From the NCBI GenBank assembly GCA_910583605.1, contig CAJTXN010000009.1, positions 45,123-109,122 on the forward strand: 64,000 bases of DNA, in the 5' to 3' direction. This DNA is from an uncultured Lachnospiraceae bacterium. GTDB taxonomy: Bacteria > Bacillota > Clostridia > Lachnospirales > Lachnospiraceae. Made by a program: the position numbers and the translations under genes. How positions within the stretch are numbered: position 1 is the stretch's first letter; the number at the start of each line of letters is the position of its first letter. The notes beneath the pieces are model-generated. The model searched no databases. It had not been told where the DNA came from and saw nothing but the letters and a program-made list of their open reading frames with translations. This document shows positions 15,092-24,029 of the stretch, one piece after another.

Positions 15092-15119
15092 AGAATCTCA
15101 TAAGACAGGGAGAGATTCT
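15092..15119 (+). promoter_or_regulatory. Hairpin around the comEA ribosome-binding site
   Basis: AGAATCTC (15092-15099) and GAGATTCT (15112-15119) form a perfect 8-bp stem ending at the base before the comEA ATG. The 12-nt loop and the 3' arm contain the SD (AGGGAGAG). The fold would hinder ribosome entry. Confidence 0.5.
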
Positions 15120-15734
15120 ATGATTCATAAAAATAAATTTATGTTAGCTGTTGCGATGTTATTAAGTATATTAATGCTTTGTTCCTGTTCCGAAACGGAT
15201 GCGGATGTGATTTATCCGAAGGAACCTACGGAATCGGAAGCCATAACCTCCGGTCAGCCGGAGGTTATGGCAGAACAGGAATCAGAGACAGCCGGCGAAG
15301 TATTTGTCCAGGTCTGCGGTGCGGTCCGGACGCCCGGAGTTTACAAAGTCAGCAGTACCTTAAGAGTATTTCAGGTGATTGAAGCAGCAGGAGGCGCAAC
15401 AGAACAGGCGGATATCAATGCCGTGAATATGGCACGGCCCGTCGCAGATGAAATGTATATTTATATACCGACTGCAGGGGAAGTACAGGAGAACGGGGGT
15501 TTTGATACCGGAACGGAAACGTTTTCGAAAACCGGAAATAATAAGATAAATATAAATACTGCCACCAGGGAAGAACTTATGACATTAAAAGGCATTGGTG
15601 AAGCGAAAGCGGATGCGATTATTATGTACAGGGAAGAAACCGGCGGATTTACGGAAATTTCCCAGATAATGAATATAAGCGGAATCAAAGAGGCAGCATT
15701 TAATAAGATAAAAGATAGTATAGCGGTAGAATAA
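15120..15734 (+). CDS. comEA: ComEA-like DNA-binding competence lipoprotein
   Basis: Membrane-anchored DNA receptor of the natural-transformation machinery by family. The 204-residue protein has a lipoprotein signal peptide (MLLSILMLCSC, Cys at about residue 22), an acidic low-complexity linker, an SLBB domain (VFVQVCGAVRTPGVYKVSS, about residues 60-115) and a C-terminal pair of helix-hairpin-helix motifs (INTATREELMTLKGIGEAKA, then a second helix near INISGIKEAAFNKI). ComEA proteins usually have a plain N-terminal membrane helix, so the lipobox is a small variation. It opens the run that leads to comEC, but three signalling genes separate them. Confidence 0.88.
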   Translation: MIHKNKFMLAVAMLLSILMLCSCSETDADVIYPKEPTESEAITSGQPEVMAEQESETAGEVFVQVCGAVRTPGVYKVSSTLRVFQVIEAAGGATEQADINAVNMARPVADEMYIYIPTAGEVQENGGFDTGTETFSKTGNNKININTATREELMTLKGIGEAKADAIIMYREETGGFTEISQIMNISGIKEAAFNKIKDSIAVE

Positions 15735-15786
15735 AAAAGAAAGGATATCCATACCGGGCGGTTTGTATGGTACATAGGAAAGAGAC

Positions 15787-16476
15787 ATGGGGAACAGGAT
15801 TTTGGTCGTAGACGATGAAAAATTGATTGTAAAAGGTATTAAATTCAGTCTGGAACAGGAAGGCATGTCCGTAGACTGCGCATATGACGGCGAAGAGGCT
15901 ATCCGTCTGGCGAAAGAAAACCAGTATGATATGATGCTGCTGGACGTAATGCTGCCTGTTTTCGATGGTTTTGAAGTTCTGAGACAGATTCGGGAATCCA
16001 GCGCCCTGCCAATCATCATGCTGACTGCAAAAGGAGATGACATGGATAAAATACTGGGCCTTGAGTACGGAGCCGATGATTATATCACAAAACCGTTTAA
16101 TATTCTTGAAGTCAAAGCAAGAATCAAGGCGATTATGAGGCGGAGCCAGAAACCTGCGGATACCGTATCAAGTAATAAGGTTATTGTAAAGGGTGAAATG
16201 CGTATTGATGTAGAGGGCAGAAGTGTTAAGATTAATGAGAATGAAATTAATCTGACAGCAAAAGAATTTGACCTGCTGGAGCTGCTTGTAACACACCCGA
16301 ATAAAGTATACAGCCGGGAAAAACTATTAAGCATTGTATGGGGATATGAGTATCCGGGAGATGTCAGAACCGTGGATGTTCATATCCGGAGGCTTCGGGA
16401 AAAGGTGGAAAGTAATCCCAGTGAACCAAAGTATGTGTATACCAAATGGGGTGTAGGCTACTATTTTAAGGAGTAA
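15787..16476 (+). CDS. OmpR/PhoB-family response regulator
   Basis: A 229-residue regulator: receiver domain (residues 1-120) with acidic pocket Asp9-Asp10, phospho-acceptor Asp53 in MLLDVMLP, conserved Thr in MLTAKGDD and Lys in YITKPFN; then a winged-helix DNA-binding domain (about 133-228) with NLTAKEFDLLELL and RTVDVHIRRLREK. ATG 15787 follows GAAAGAG. It lies 6 bp before its kinase gene, and the order regulator-kinase-GerMN lipoprotein recalls actinobacterial mtrA-mtrB-lpqB. Targets are unknown; its place in the com string suggests, but does not show, control of envelope or competence functions. Confidence 0.94.
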   Translation: MGNRILVVDDEKLIVKGIKFSLEQEGMSVDCAYDGEEAIRLAKENQYDMMLLDVMLPVFDGFEVLRQIRESSALPIIMLTAKGDDMDKILGLEYGADDYITKPFNILEVKARIKAIMRRSQKPADTVSSNKVIVKGEMRIDVEGRSVKINENEINLTAKEFDLLELLVTHPNKVYSREKLLSIVWGYEYPGDVRTVDVHIRRLREKVESNPSEPKYVYTKWGVGYYFKE

Positions 16477-16482
16477 TGAAGG

Positions 16483-17952
16483 ATGCGCGGATTAAAGTTC
16501 AGACCGAAAGTATTAAAAAGTTTTCGTCTCCGGATATTTATGATTTTAATTGTGGTAAGCGTTGTTCCCATGTTCCTGCTAGGCAGTTTGTTACAGGAAC
16601 CCATTGAGCAGTCTTTTGTACAGACAAAAATGGACAGGCTGTTAAGCCAGTGTAATATAATACGAAATCATCTGATCAGCCAGGATTATCTGGATACCGG
16701 TAAATCAGAGTCCATCGATGCGGAACTGGCCCAGTTATCTTCTATGTATGACGGCAGAGTATTGATCATTAATGATAAGTTTACCATTATAAAAGATACA
16801 TATGTCATGGATGAAGGAAAAACAAGCATATCCGGCAATGTGATCCGGTGTTACCGCGGGGAAAACATATCATATTACAGTTCTAAGGATCATTATATAG
16901 AAATTGCATTATCGCTGACAAATGAAAATAAGCATGTCATAGGAGTATTAATGGTAACCTTTTCGACCCTGGATGTGGAAGAAAATTTGGACAGGATTGA
17001 AAGCAGGATGCTGGTGGCGGAATCAGTGATTGCTATCATTGAATTAATGATTTCATTTTTTCTGGCCAGAAAACTGGTGAAACCATTTGATACCATTGAG
17101 GCCTCCATTGATAAGATTTCCAACGGATATTTTGATGAAAAATTATCACTGGACGGATACAAGGAGACGGAAGAAATTGCGGATGCGTTTAATACCATGT
17201 TGCTGAAAATGAAACAGCTGGATGAATCCCGGCAGGAATTTGTTTCCAATGTTTCCCATGAACTAAAAACACCAATTACCTCCATTAAGGTACTGGCGGA
17301 TTCCCTGCTGGTGCAGGAGGAAGTTTCCAATGAAATTTACCGGGAGTTCTTTCGCGACATTGTAACGGAAGTGGACAGGGAAAATGATATTATCACGGAT
17401 TTACTGACCATGGTGCGTCTGGATAAAAAGAATACCACCCTGAATTTTATGCCGGTCAATATCAATGAACTGGTGGAGGTTATATTAAAACGTTTAAGGC
17501 CCATTGCAGCAAAACGGAATATAGAAGTGGTACTGGAAAGTTTTCGTCCGATTGTAGCCGATGTGGATGAGGTGAAGATTACCAGTGCCATCACCAACCT
17601 TGTGGAAAACGCCATTAAATATAATGTAATGGACGGATGGGTAAGGATTACCCTGAATGCCGATTACCGGTATTTTTATTTAAAGGTAGCAGATTCCGGA
17701 ATCGGTATACCGGAGGAATCCCAGGAACTGGTATTTGAGCGGTTCTACCGGGTGGATAAGACAAGGGCAAGAGAAACAGGAGGAACCGGACTTGGACTTG
17801 CAATAACCAAAAATATAATTTTACTGCACGACGGCGCCATAAAAGTTTACAGCAAAGAGGGAGAAGGAACGACTTTTACAGTAAGGATTCCGTTGAATCA
17901 TATTACAGACAGCAAGGAACAGGTGCAGACGATTATGATGGACAACGCATAG
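16483..17952 (+). CDS. Transmembrane sensor histidine kinase
   Basis: A 489-residue kinase, partner of the regulator 6 bp upstream. Domains: N-terminal membrane helix (IFMILIVVSVVPMFLLGSLL, about residues 17-37), an extracytoplasmic sensor of about 135 residues, a second helix (VIAIIELMISFFLARKLV), HAMP (about 200-255), HisKA with phospho-acceptor His259 in VSHELKTPITSIKVLADSLL, and an ATPase domain with N box ENAIKYN, G1 DSGIGIPEE, F box FERFYRVDK and G2 GGTGLGLAI. It phosphorylates the neighbouring regulator in response to an envelope signal that cannot be read from sequence. Confidence 0.94.
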   Translation: MRGLKFRPKVLKSFRLRIFMILIVVSVVPMFLLGSLLQEPIEQSFVQTKMDRLLSQCNIIRNHLISQDYLDTGKSESIDAELAQLSSMYDGRVLIINDKFTIIKDTYVMDEGKTSISGNVIRCYRGENISYYSSKDHYIEIALSLTNENKHVIGVLMVTFSTLDVEENLDRIESRMLVAESVIAIIELMISFFLARKLVKPFDTIEASIDKISNGYFDEKLSLDGYKETEEIADAFNTMLLKMKQLDESRQEFVSNVSHELKTPITSIKVLADSLLVQEEVSNEIYREFFRDIVTEVDRENDIITDLLTMVRLDKKNTTLNFMPVNINELVEVILKRLRPIAAKRNIEVVLESFRPIVADVDEVKITSAITNLVENAIKYNVMDGWVRITLNADYRYFYLKVADSGIGIPEESQELVFERFYRVDKTRARETGGTGLGLAITKNIILLHDGAIKVYSKEGEGTTFTVRIPLNHITDSKEQVQTIMMDNA

Positions 17953-17974
17953 TGATACGAAATGGAGTTTTGAT

Positions 17975-18910
17975 ATGATTTATAACAAAAAAAACAGAAA
18001 CCGTATGGCAGTTATTATTCTGCTGGTTTTTGCGGTAGTGATTCTTGGCGCGTGCGGGGAGGAATATCAGGAAGGAGAACACGGGGATATTCAATTATAC
18101 TTTGTGGACAACAATCAGACGAATCTGGTGACCATGACGTACGGAATAAAAAGTGAGACCATTTCCGGACAGGTAGAAGAAGTGTTGGAACAGATGAATA
18201 AAAAATCCAAGAAAATAAATTATCTGCCTGCCATTCCGGATCAGGTTCATATACTGAATATCAGTATTACGGATAAGATTTTATATGTGGATTTTGATGC
18301 CGGTTATCTTCAGATGAACATTGTGGAGGAGTTGCTGTGTCGTTCGGCAATAGTATTGACCCTGTCACAGTTAAACGGGATTGAGTATGTGATTTTTACC
18401 ATTAACCAGCAGCCGCTGACCGATGCTTCCGGAAATCCCAGAGGCAGTATGAAAGCTTCGGATTTTGTTGGCGAATCCGGATCCAGTATTAATGCCTATC
18501 AGGAGAAAAAAGCAGTGCTGTATTACGCCAATGAATCAGGAGACAGATTGGTGGCGGAAGAGTATAGTGGTTTCTATGCACAGAATACGCCGGTTGAAAA
18601 ATTTATCATTGACCGTCTGATGAAAAGTCCCGCCGACCAGACATTGAAAAGTCCCCTTCCGTCTGATTTAAAACTTATCAGTGTAACAACAAAAGACGGC
18701 ATCTGCTATGTGAATTTTGACAGTACATTTCTGGAGGAAGCGCTGGGGGTGACACCGGAGGTACAATTGTATTCTGTTGTAAATTCACTGGTGGAACTGC
18801 CGTATGTCAATAAGGTTCAGATAAGCATTAACGGGGAAACCGACCGGAAATTCCGGGATTATGTTTCTCTGCGGGATGCCTTTAACCGTAATCTGGACCT
18901 CATAGAATAG
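17975..18910 (+). CDS. Lipoprotein with two GerMN domains
   Basis: A 311-residue exported lipoprotein: signal peptide MAVIILLVFAVVILGAC with the lipobox Cys near residue 28, followed by two GerMN modules. The first spans about residues 45-165 (LNISITDKILYVDFDAGY, LTLSQLNGIEYVIFTINQQP), the second about 200-300 (LISVTTKDGICYVNFDSTF, VVNSLVELPYVNKVQISING). GerMN domains occur in spore germination protein GerM and in LpqB, the lipoprotein that modulates the MtrAB two-component system of Actinobacteria. Directly downstream of a regulator-kinase pair (22 bp), this protein is a good candidate for a periplasmic-side modulator of that kinase (inference). Confidence 0.85.
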   Translation: MIYNKKNRNRMAVIILLVFAVVILGACGEEYQEGEHGDIQLYFVDNNQTNLVTMTYGIKSETISGQVEEVLEQMNKKSKKINYLPAIPDQVHILNISITDKILYVDFDAGYLQMNIVEELLCRSAIVLTLSQLNGIEYVIFTINQQPLTDASGNPRGSMKASDFVGESGSSINAYQEKKAVLYYANESGDRLVAEEYSGFYAQNTPVEKFIIDRLMKSPADQTLKSPLPSDLKLISVTTKDGICYVNFDSTFLEEALGVTPEVQLYSVVNSLVELPYVNKVQISINGETDRKFRDYVSLRDAFNRNLDLIE

Positions 18911-18911
18911 C

Positions 18912-18927
18912 AGGAGGGATAGATATA
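18912..18927 (+). promoter_or_regulatory. Strong SD in front of an ATA codon: probable comEC start
   Basis: AGGAGGG (18912-18918) is followed after 6 bp by ATA at 18925. In that frame the product begins with Lys-Arg-Pro-Leu and a hydrophobic helix typical of ComEC. No ATG, GTG or TTG occurs until the TTG at 18958, which has no SD and would cut into the first helix. Confidence 0.6.
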
Positions 18928-21360
18928 AAACGACCGCTTTCAGTTATTGCAGCGGCCTTGATACTTGGAGAATATATATATAAAATTACGGGAAGTTCTA
19001 TCGGAAGGTTTTTGTTTTTTACGGCCGTTCTTTCTGGAATGGCTGTTTTTTTTAACTTTTTTGTAAGACTTGTTTTAGGAAAAAAGAAATCATTGTTTAA
19101 AGGAACCCGAATGATTTTGATAATTGCGGTTTCTGCCGGAACGGGAGCCCGGTTTTATGCCGGGGCGGTGGACGATACACAGATAATCAGTAAGTTCTGC
19201 AGAGATGGTAGCAGTTATGATATTTATGGCTGTATAAAAGAAATAGAGGAAAGAAAGGAAAACGGAGCGGTATATGTATTACTGGAACATGTAAGAATCG
19301 AACATGCTGAAGGTTCAATGAAAATCGACGGAAATGTTCAGGTAGTGTTTGAAGAAGCTTCCACATGGTTAAGACCGGGGAGGTATATCCGGCTGACAGG
19401 CGCTTTTGTGGAATTTCAGGAACCGAGGAATGAAGGAAGTTTTGACGGTAAGACATATTATTACAGTATGGGGATTTACGGGAGATTTTATGCGGAATCG
19501 AAAGATATCCAGTGGGTGACAAGAAAGTACAGCCGGTTTCGGAATGGGTTGATGAATATCCGAAGGAATATGCAGAATCATTTGTATGATATAACAGATG
19601 AAAAATATGCCTCCATACTGGCCGGAATTCTTTTGGGTTGTAAATCGGAAATTGATACAGATACAAAAGAACTATACCGGATTGCTGGAATCTCCCATCT
19701 GCTCAGCATATCCGGTCTGCACATATCGATGATCGGCATGAGTGTGTACCGGCTTCTGAGGAAACGTTTTCGCTTTGTTGCTTCCGGCGGGGCGGCATCC
19801 GTTTTTGTACTGTCATACGGTATGATGACCGGAGGCGGAGTATCGGTTCAAAGGGCAGTGATCATGTTTCTGGTGGGAATTCTGGCAGATATAACCGGCA
19901 GGACATATGATGTACTGTCGGCATTATCCCTTGCAGCCATTCTGATTATGTCGGATATTCCCATGGCGCCGGAATCGGCAGCCATGCAGATGTCCTTCGG
20001 GGCAATTTTTGGTATTGTGCTGACCGGCAGAACGGTATCCGCATTTTTAAATATAAAATCCAAAACCGCACGGACGATCATGGTCAGCGAATGTATCAAT
20101 CTGGTTACAAGACCCATAATAGCCGTTAATTTTTATCAGACAGCCCTTTTTTCCACTGTTATAAATCTTGCGGTGCTTCCGGTGTTCGGTGTTGTATTGT
20201 GCAGCGGTTTTATCTGTATTCTTTTCAGTTTTATGTTTTTGGGAATTTCCCGTTCCATGGTATTGTTGCCGGTGGGAATTCTGAAGCTGTATGAGATTTT
20301 GTGCAGGGCATATGAAATGATACCGGGTGCCGTCCGGATTACGGGAAAGCCTTCGATTCCGGTTCTTTTTCTTTATTACGGAGCTGCGGCTCTGAGCATG
20401 GGGGTCCTTTGGATGTGGGTTCAAAAGAGGAACCGGAGACCGGATGGAAACAGCCGTGAAAGTGACTGTGAGGAGTTCTGGTATATCCGTCTGGTCAAAA
20501 AAATAGTGATAATATCCGTTTTTGTTCTTCTGAATCTGCTGATCTTATATGGCCGCTCCGGAGAGAACTGTATAAAAATGCTGGATGTGGGACAGGGCGA
20601 CAGTATTTATATCGGAACGGAACAGGGAACGAATCTTCTGATCGATGCAGGCAGCAGTAGTAATTCCAAAATCACGGAATATGAAATTCTGCCGTTTTTA
20701 AAAGCAAACGGGGTAAAAAGCCTGTCTTATCTGATGGTTACACATACGGATCAGGATCATATCAATGGAATGATTCCTCTTTTAACGGCGGAATACGGAA
20801 ACCGTCCCTTTGTAAAATGTCTGATTCTGCCGGATATCAGTGAAGAATTTCGGGATGAAGCCTATCACCGGCTGGAAGAAACAGCTTTGGAGCGTGGGAT
20901 TAGAGTATTGTATCTGTCGGCCGGTATGGAGATTATCCGAAAAAATCTCCGTATCTGCTGTATTTATCCTTCCAAGGAGGTTTCGTTCCGGGATAAAAAT
21001 GAATTATCACTGAATTGCATAGTGTCCGTCAACGGAATTACCGCCATGTTTACCGGGGATTTGGAAGCACAGGGAGAAAATTTTCTGATTCGGTCGGGGC
21101 AGCTTGGTACATGCGATATCTTAAAAGTAGCACATCATGGTTCCAATGGTTCGTCCGGAGAGGAATATCTCCGTCTGATTCAGCCGGATACGGCTCTGAT
21201 TTCCTGTTCCGGACAGAACCGGTACGGACATCCGGGAACTGAAACCTTAAAACGGCTGGAAGCTGTGGGCAGTCAGGTATACATAACCAGGGACTCCGGG
21301 CAGATTACCCTGCGCATAGGGAAAAAGGGAGGATATACGGTTGAAAGATTCAGGGATTAA
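18925..21360 (+). CDS. comEC: ComEC/Rec2-type DNA uptake channel protein, apparent ATA start
   Basis: ComEC is the membrane channel that takes single-stranded DNA into the cell in natural transformation. The protein is about 811 residues from ATA 18925 (800 from TTG 18958). It has N-terminal helices, an OB-like DUF4131 region, the Competence domain with many helices (SHLLSISGLHISMIGM, then SVQRAVIMFLVGILADITGR), and a C-terminal metallo-beta-lactamase-like domain (MLDVGQGDSIYI, MVTHTDQDHINGM, FTGDLEAQGE, LKVAHHGSNGSSG). All metal-binding motifs are present. Either a rare AUA start or a start-codon mutation is implied. It follows the GerMN gene by 14 bp. Confidence 0.92.
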   Translation: MKRPLSVIAAALILGEYIYKITGSSIGRFLFFTAVLSGMAVFFNFFVRLVLGKKKSLFKGTRMILIIAVSAGTGARFYAGAVDDTQIISKFCRDGSSYDIYGCIKEIEERKENGAVYVLLEHVRIEHAEGSMKIDGNVQVVFEEASTWLRPGRYIRLTGAFVEFQEPRNEGSFDGKTYYYSMGIYGRFYAESKDIQWVTRKYSRFRNGLMNIRRNMQNHLYDITDEKYASILAGILLGCKSEIDTDTKELYRIAGISHLLSISGLHISMIGMSVYRLLRKRFRFVASGGAASVFVLSYGMMTGGGVSVQRAVIMFLVGILADITGRTYDVLSALSLAAILIMSDIPMAPESAAMQMSFGAIFGIVLTGRTVSAFLNIKSKTARTIMVSECINLVTRPIIAVNFYQTALFSTVINLAVLPVFGVVLCSGFICILFSFMFLGISRSMVLLPVGILKLYEILCRAYEMIPGAVRITGKPSIPVLFLYYGAAALSMGVLWMWVQKRNRRPDGNSRESDCEEFWYIRLVKKIVIISVFVLLNLLILYGRSGENCIKMLDVGQGDSIYIGTEQGTNLLIDAGSSSNSKITEYEILPFLKANGVKSLSYLMVTHTDQDHINGMIPLLTAEYGNRPFVKCLILPDISEEFRDEAYHRLEETALERGIRVLYLSAGMEIIRKNLRICCIYPSKEVSFRDKNELSLNCIVSVNGITAMFTGDLEAQGENFLIRSGQLGTCDILKVAHHGSNGSSGEEYLRLIQPDTALISCSGQNRYGHPGTETLKRLEAVGSQVYITRDSGQITLRIGKKGGYTVERFRD

Positions 21361-21411
21361 GGATATAATAATCTGCAGTGAACACGGAGACTGATTACGG
21401 ATGGTAGATAA

Positions 21412-22407
21412 ATGAAGAATATAAAAAAAGATTTGGAGCAGAAAGATATAAAAAGAGCATATCTGATTTTTGGAGAAGAACGTTTTCTGGTACGAAGTGC
21501 TAAAAATATGTTACTCCGGGGTTTGGTAACCGAAGGCGATACCATGAATTTTACCGGATATTCCGGCAGGGAATGTAATGCGCCGAAGATCATTGATTTA
21601 GCAGAAACCCTGCCCTTCTTTGCGGATTACAGGGTGATTTTAGTTGAAGACAGCGGGTGGTTTAAGACGGCTGCAGATGAAATGGCGGAGTATGTCAGAC
21701 AGATACCAGAATCCACCTGTATCATTTTTGTAGAAACCGAAGTAGATAAACGGAATAAATTATATAAACAGGTGAAGACAAACGGTTATATCTGTGAATG
21801 TAAACGGGCAACAGACAAGGAGCTTGCCCAGTGGGCCGCACGGTATCTTGCAAAGTCCGGCAAAAAGATTACCGGAAATGATATGAAATATCTGCTGGAG
21901 AAGCTGGGGGATGATATGGACAATATCTCGGGTGAGCTGGAAAAACTCATCGCCTATACCTATGGGCGGGAAGTGGTTGACCGGTCGGATCTCGATGCCG
22001 TCTGCGTCAGTGAAATCACCGGAAAGATTTTTGAAATGGTGGATGCTATCGGCGGAAGGAAACAGCAGAGGGCTTTGGAATTGTATTATGATCTGATAGC
22101 TTCCAGAGAAGCGCCGATGAAAATTTTGTTTATGCTGGCCAGACAGTTTAATATTATGCTTCAGATTAAGGAAATGAGTGAATACCATATGCCGGCTTCG
22201 GAAATGGCAGCAAAACTTGGAATGCAGAGTTTTATTGTGAATAAGACAGTATCCCAGTGCCGGAATTTTAAATATAAGACAATCCGGAGTGCATTAAAAT
22301 ACTGCATCCGTATGGAAGAAGCAGTTAAGCAGGGAAATATGAATGATAAAATGGCAGTGGAGCTGATCATCATCCGGTACAGCCGGGCAGAAGAACGGCA
22401 GGAATAG
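21412..22407 (+). CDS. holA: DNA polymerase III subunit delta
   Basis: The delta subunit of the clamp loader, which opens the beta sliding clamp and loads it on primed DNA. The 331-residue protein shows the family N-terminus RAYLIFGEERFLV, LAETLPFFADYRVILVED, LAQWAARYLAKSGKKIT, the LGDDMDNISGELEKL helix and SRSDLDAV-like CVSEITGKIFEMVDAI. It follows comEC at 51 bp and precedes convergent rpsT, the same order as in Bacillus. A terminator hairpin lies between holA and rpsT. Confidence 0.93.
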   Translation: MKNIKKDLEQKDIKRAYLIFGEERFLVRSAKNMLLRGLVTEGDTMNFTGYSGRECNAPKIIDLAETLPFFADYRVILVEDSGWFKTAADEMAEYVRQIPESTCIIFVETEVDKRNKLYKQVKTNGYICECKRATDKELAQWAARYLAKSGKKITGNDMKYLLEKLGDDMDNISGELEKLIAYTYGREVVDRSDLDAVCVSEITGKIFEMVDAIGGRKQQRALELYYDLIASREAPMKILFMLARQFNIMLQIKEMSEYHMPASEMAAKLGMQSFIVNKTVSQCRNFKYKTIRSALKYCIRMEEAVKQGNMNDKMAVELIIIRYSRAEERQE

Positions 22408-22431
22408 AAATTAGAAAAGAAACGAAAACAA

Positions 22432-22474
22432 AAAGGAACCGGGATAGGGAATCATCCGCTGAACCGGTTCCTTT
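22432..22474. terminator. Bidirectional terminator between holA and rpsT
   Basis: An 11-bp perfect stem AAAGGAACCGG / CCGGTTCCTTT with a 21-nt loop, flanked by A-rich and T-rich sequence, separates the convergent holA and rpsT genes. Confidence 0.88.
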
Positions 22475-22507
22475 ATTATGTTTGTATAGAATCTAAATCA
22501 ATAGAAA

Positions 22508-22771
22508 TTAAGCAAGTTTGTTTACTGCTTTGCTCAGACGTGAAACTTTTCTTGCAGCATTGTTTTTATGGTATACACCTTTTGTACATGCCTTGTCGAT
22601 TTCAACGGTAGCAGCATTCAGTGCTGCAAGAGCAGCTTTCTTGTCGCCGGCTTCAATGGCAGCGAAGACTTTTTTAATTGCTGTCTTAACCTTAGAGCGG
22701 ATTGCTTTATTTCTTGCTGTTTTTGTTGCAGTTACTAAAATTCTTTTTTTTGCAGATTTGATGTTAGCCAA
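22508..22771 (-). CDS. rpsT: 30S ribosomal protein S20
   Basis: Small-subunit protein S20, which binds the 5' and 3' minor domains of 16S rRNA. The 87-residue sequence is Lys/Arg- and Ala-rich and shows ANIKSAKKRILVTATKTARN at its start, the normal S20 N-terminus. It is read from TTG at 22771, which has GGAGG 8 bp upstream. Upstream in-frame ATGs would add 23 foreign residues and have no SD. Ala-rich helices near VFAAIEAGDKKAALAALNAA and the C-terminal HKNNAARKVSRLSKAVNKL complete the family pattern. It points against holA and gpr, as in Bacillus. Confidence 0.96.
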   Translation of the reverse strand: MANIKSAKKRILVTATKTARNKAIRSKVKTAIKKVFAAIEAGDKKAALAALNAATVEIDKACTKGVYHKNNAARKVSRLSKAVNKLA

Positions 22772-23021
22772 TCTGTCCACCTCCGAAATTATTGTTCTGT
22801 TTTTTGAATGTAATGATCTTCTTATTTGTATCAGACTCATTGAGAGAGTTTAGAGCCTGACGATTGTTTACATTTTAAAAGACGCGGACGTGTCGAATGT
22901 AAACACACTAGTGTAGTTTATTCCAAAATCAGACGGTTGTCAATACATAATATCAAAAAAATTGGAAATAATTTAATTATTAGCAATGGTTTTTGATGGG
23001 TTATTCAGAAAGGATGGAATC

Positions 23022-23981
23022 ATGCAGGAATTTAAAGTCAGAACGGATTTGGCGGTGGAACTGAAAGAAGATGTGGCGGGACACAGTTATCCGGAAAACG
23101 GAATCAGCTTTCAGGAAGAATATATATATGATGGAAGAATTAAGGTTACAAAAGTCATTATAGAGAATTCTGCCGGTGAAGAATTAACCGGAAAGCCTGT
23201 GGGAAAATATATTACGGTGGAAGCAAAAGAACTGTCCCAGCAGGATACGGATTTTCACAGGGATATATCGGAAAAAATAGCGGTATATATAAAGGAACTG
23301 CTGCCAAAAAAACGGAAGTGCCGGGTTTTGGTGGTTGGTCTGGGAAACCGGATGGCAACGCCGGATGCATTGGGACCGTCAGTGGTGGACAATCTGTTTA
23401 TCACAAGAAATATGGATGAGCAGTTTTTATCGGATGAATTGCTTAAGAAATGCGGCAAATATGAAGTAAGCGGCATTGTACCGGGGGTTATGGCAATGAC
23501 GGGAATGGAATCGGCAGAAATTGTAAAAGGTCTTGTTAAGACCACAAAGCCCCATGTTGTAATTGCCATAGATTCGCTGGCGGCCAGAAATACGGCAAGA
23601 TTAAATACTACAATACAGATAGCGGATACTGGAATCAATCCTGGCTCCGGCGTGGGAAATCACCGTATGGGTCTGACGGAGGAAAGTATCGGAGTTCCGG
23701 TGATTGCAATAGGGGTTCCTACTGTGGTAGATGCAGCCACAATCGTAAATGACACAATGGAAAATATTTTGGATATATTTTCTTTAAGTGATAAATTAAA
23801 AAGCATGGCCCAGGTATTAAAAGATTTTTCTCCGGCAGAAAAGTATGCGCTGATCCGGGAGGTCATTGAGCCGGAAATCGGAAATATGTATGTCACACCC
23901 AAAGACATTGATGAAAATATCAAGAGTTTAAGTTTTACATTATCGGAAGCATTGAATATTATATGGTCCGGCGGCATATAA
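23022..23981 (+). CDS. gpr: Spore germination protease GPR
   Basis: GPR degrades the small acid-soluble proteins that coat spore DNA, at the start of germination. It is made in the forespore as a zymogen that removes its own N-terminal propeptide. The 319-residue protein begins MQEFKVRTDLAVE, the usual propeptide with its processing region, and carries the conserved VVGLGNRMATPDALGPSVVD, GIVPGVMAMTGMESAEIV and the GSGVGNHRMGLTEESIGVPV region. The start at 23022 is chosen because AAAGGA lies 7 bp upstream and family N-termini match. It is followed by spoIIP, the Bacillus order. It shows the organism can form spores. Confidence 0.95.
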   Translation: MQEFKVRTDLAVELKEDVAGHSYPENGISFQEEYIYDGRIKVTKVIIENSAGEELTGKPVGKYITVEAKELSQQDTDFHRDISEKIAVYIKELLPKKRKCRVLVVGLGNRMATPDALGPSVVDNLFITRNMDEQFLSDELLKKCGKYEVSGIVPGVMAMTGMESAEIVKGLVKTTKPHVVIAIDSLAARNTARLNTTIQIADTGINPGSGVGNHRMGLTEESIGVPVIAIGVPTVVDAATIVNDTMENILDIFSLSDKLKSMAQVLKDFSPAEKYALIREVIEPEIGNMYVTPKDIDENIKSLSFTLSEALNIIWSGGI

Positions 23982-24029
23982 TGATATTGGACAAAATCTT
24001 AGATGATCGTACGAAAAGGGGCAGTAGTT

